From: Microbacterium sp. cx-55
Lineage (GTDB): Bacteria; Actinomycetota; Actinomycetes; Actinomycetales; Microbacteriaceae
Assembly: GCF_021117345.1 (NCBI RefSeq)
Contig: NZ_CP088261.1
Coordinates: 1,116,001 to 1,180,000 of the forward strand
Length of the DNA: 64,000 nt
Reading direction: 5' to 3'
Part shown: in pieces, positions 63,998 to 64,000 of the stretch
Layout: each line of letters begins with the position of its first letter
How positions within the stretch are numbered: position 1 is the stretch's first letter
Notes under the pieces: generated by a model
Databases searched by the model: none
What the model saw: the letters and a program-made list of their open reading frames with translations, nothing else
What the model was told of the DNA's origin: nothing
Made by a program: the position numbers and the translations under genes

Positions 63998-64000
63998 ATG
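63998..64000 (+). CDS. Start codon of a following gene, cut by the window
   Basis: The ATG at the last three bases follows a purine-rich gaagagagagaaaacact stretch that can serve as ribosome-binding site. It continues the rightward Pst-linked locus. Nothing can be said about the product. Confidence 0.35.

Overview
The window is a roughly 70% GC chromosomal segment from an actinobacterium. Gene order and families point to Microbacteriaceae, most likely Microbacterium or a close relative: pgsA-cinA-clgR-DUF3046-recA-recX, miaB-miaA-dapF, lexA back to back with a LysM gene, infC-rpmI-rplT, gluABCD-like transport, pheST and argCJBDF-H. This assignment is an inference from gene content; there is no rRNA to confirm it. 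Genes are packed tightly, with many 4-bp ATGA/GTGA overlaps. No tRNA, rRNA, CRISPR array, prophage or insertion sequence was seen.

Layout. 1-4.7 kb: 3' end of pnp, a degenerate aldo/keto reductase, a histidine phosphatase, a GNAT, and dapB with a small TPR-like membrane protein. 4.7-10.3 kb: mostly leftward small enzymes (epimerase, OsmC, DUF4395/thioredoxin pair, DUF6578, NUDIX), rightward thyX, and an AbiEi-DUF559 gene bracketed by two direct copies of a palindromic element. 10.4-24.2 kb: rightward housekeeping genes dapA, rnj (RNase J), ftsK, pgsA, cinA, clgR, recA, recX, miaB, miaA and dapF. 24.2-31.4 kb: leftward MFS and methyltransferase genes, rightward hflX, leftward S9 peptidase and lexA, then the LysM division-inhibitor candidate. 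31.4-35.4 kb: hisC-hisB-hisH-hisA plus an sseB-like gene. 35.5-38.3 kb: DUF1844 and the infC ribosomal operon with a trmH-type methylase. 38.4-41.9 kb: a glutamate-type ABC importer. 42-45.6 kb: pheST. 45.6-55 kb: an orphan AAA ATPase and the arginine operon. 55-64 kb: an unknown gene, a PASTA kinase, and a Pst-type phosphate transport operon with two C-terminally membrane-anchored surface proteins.

Regulation visible in the DNA. About 20 genes on both strands carry a TANNNT -10 hexamer whose last base lies 5-9 nt (mostly 6) before the start codon and have no Shine-Dalgarno sequence, so leaderless transcription appears to be the default here. This geometry also fixes some start codons. SOS control is visible at recA and in the lexA/LysM gap. 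Perfect inverted repeats of 10-26 bp sit at most convergent gene ends and probably act as bidirectional terminators. infC seems to start with AUC. A leaderless 27-codon ORF ending in an Arg-rich run lies just upstream of argC, in an operon that lacks argR at the place where it usually sits.

Candidates for something new: the palindrome-bracketed AbiEi-DUF559 gene; the arginine leader ORF; the Pst operon variant with a C-terminally anchored PstS and a large PstS-like companion; and the strong excess of the octamer GGATGCGG.
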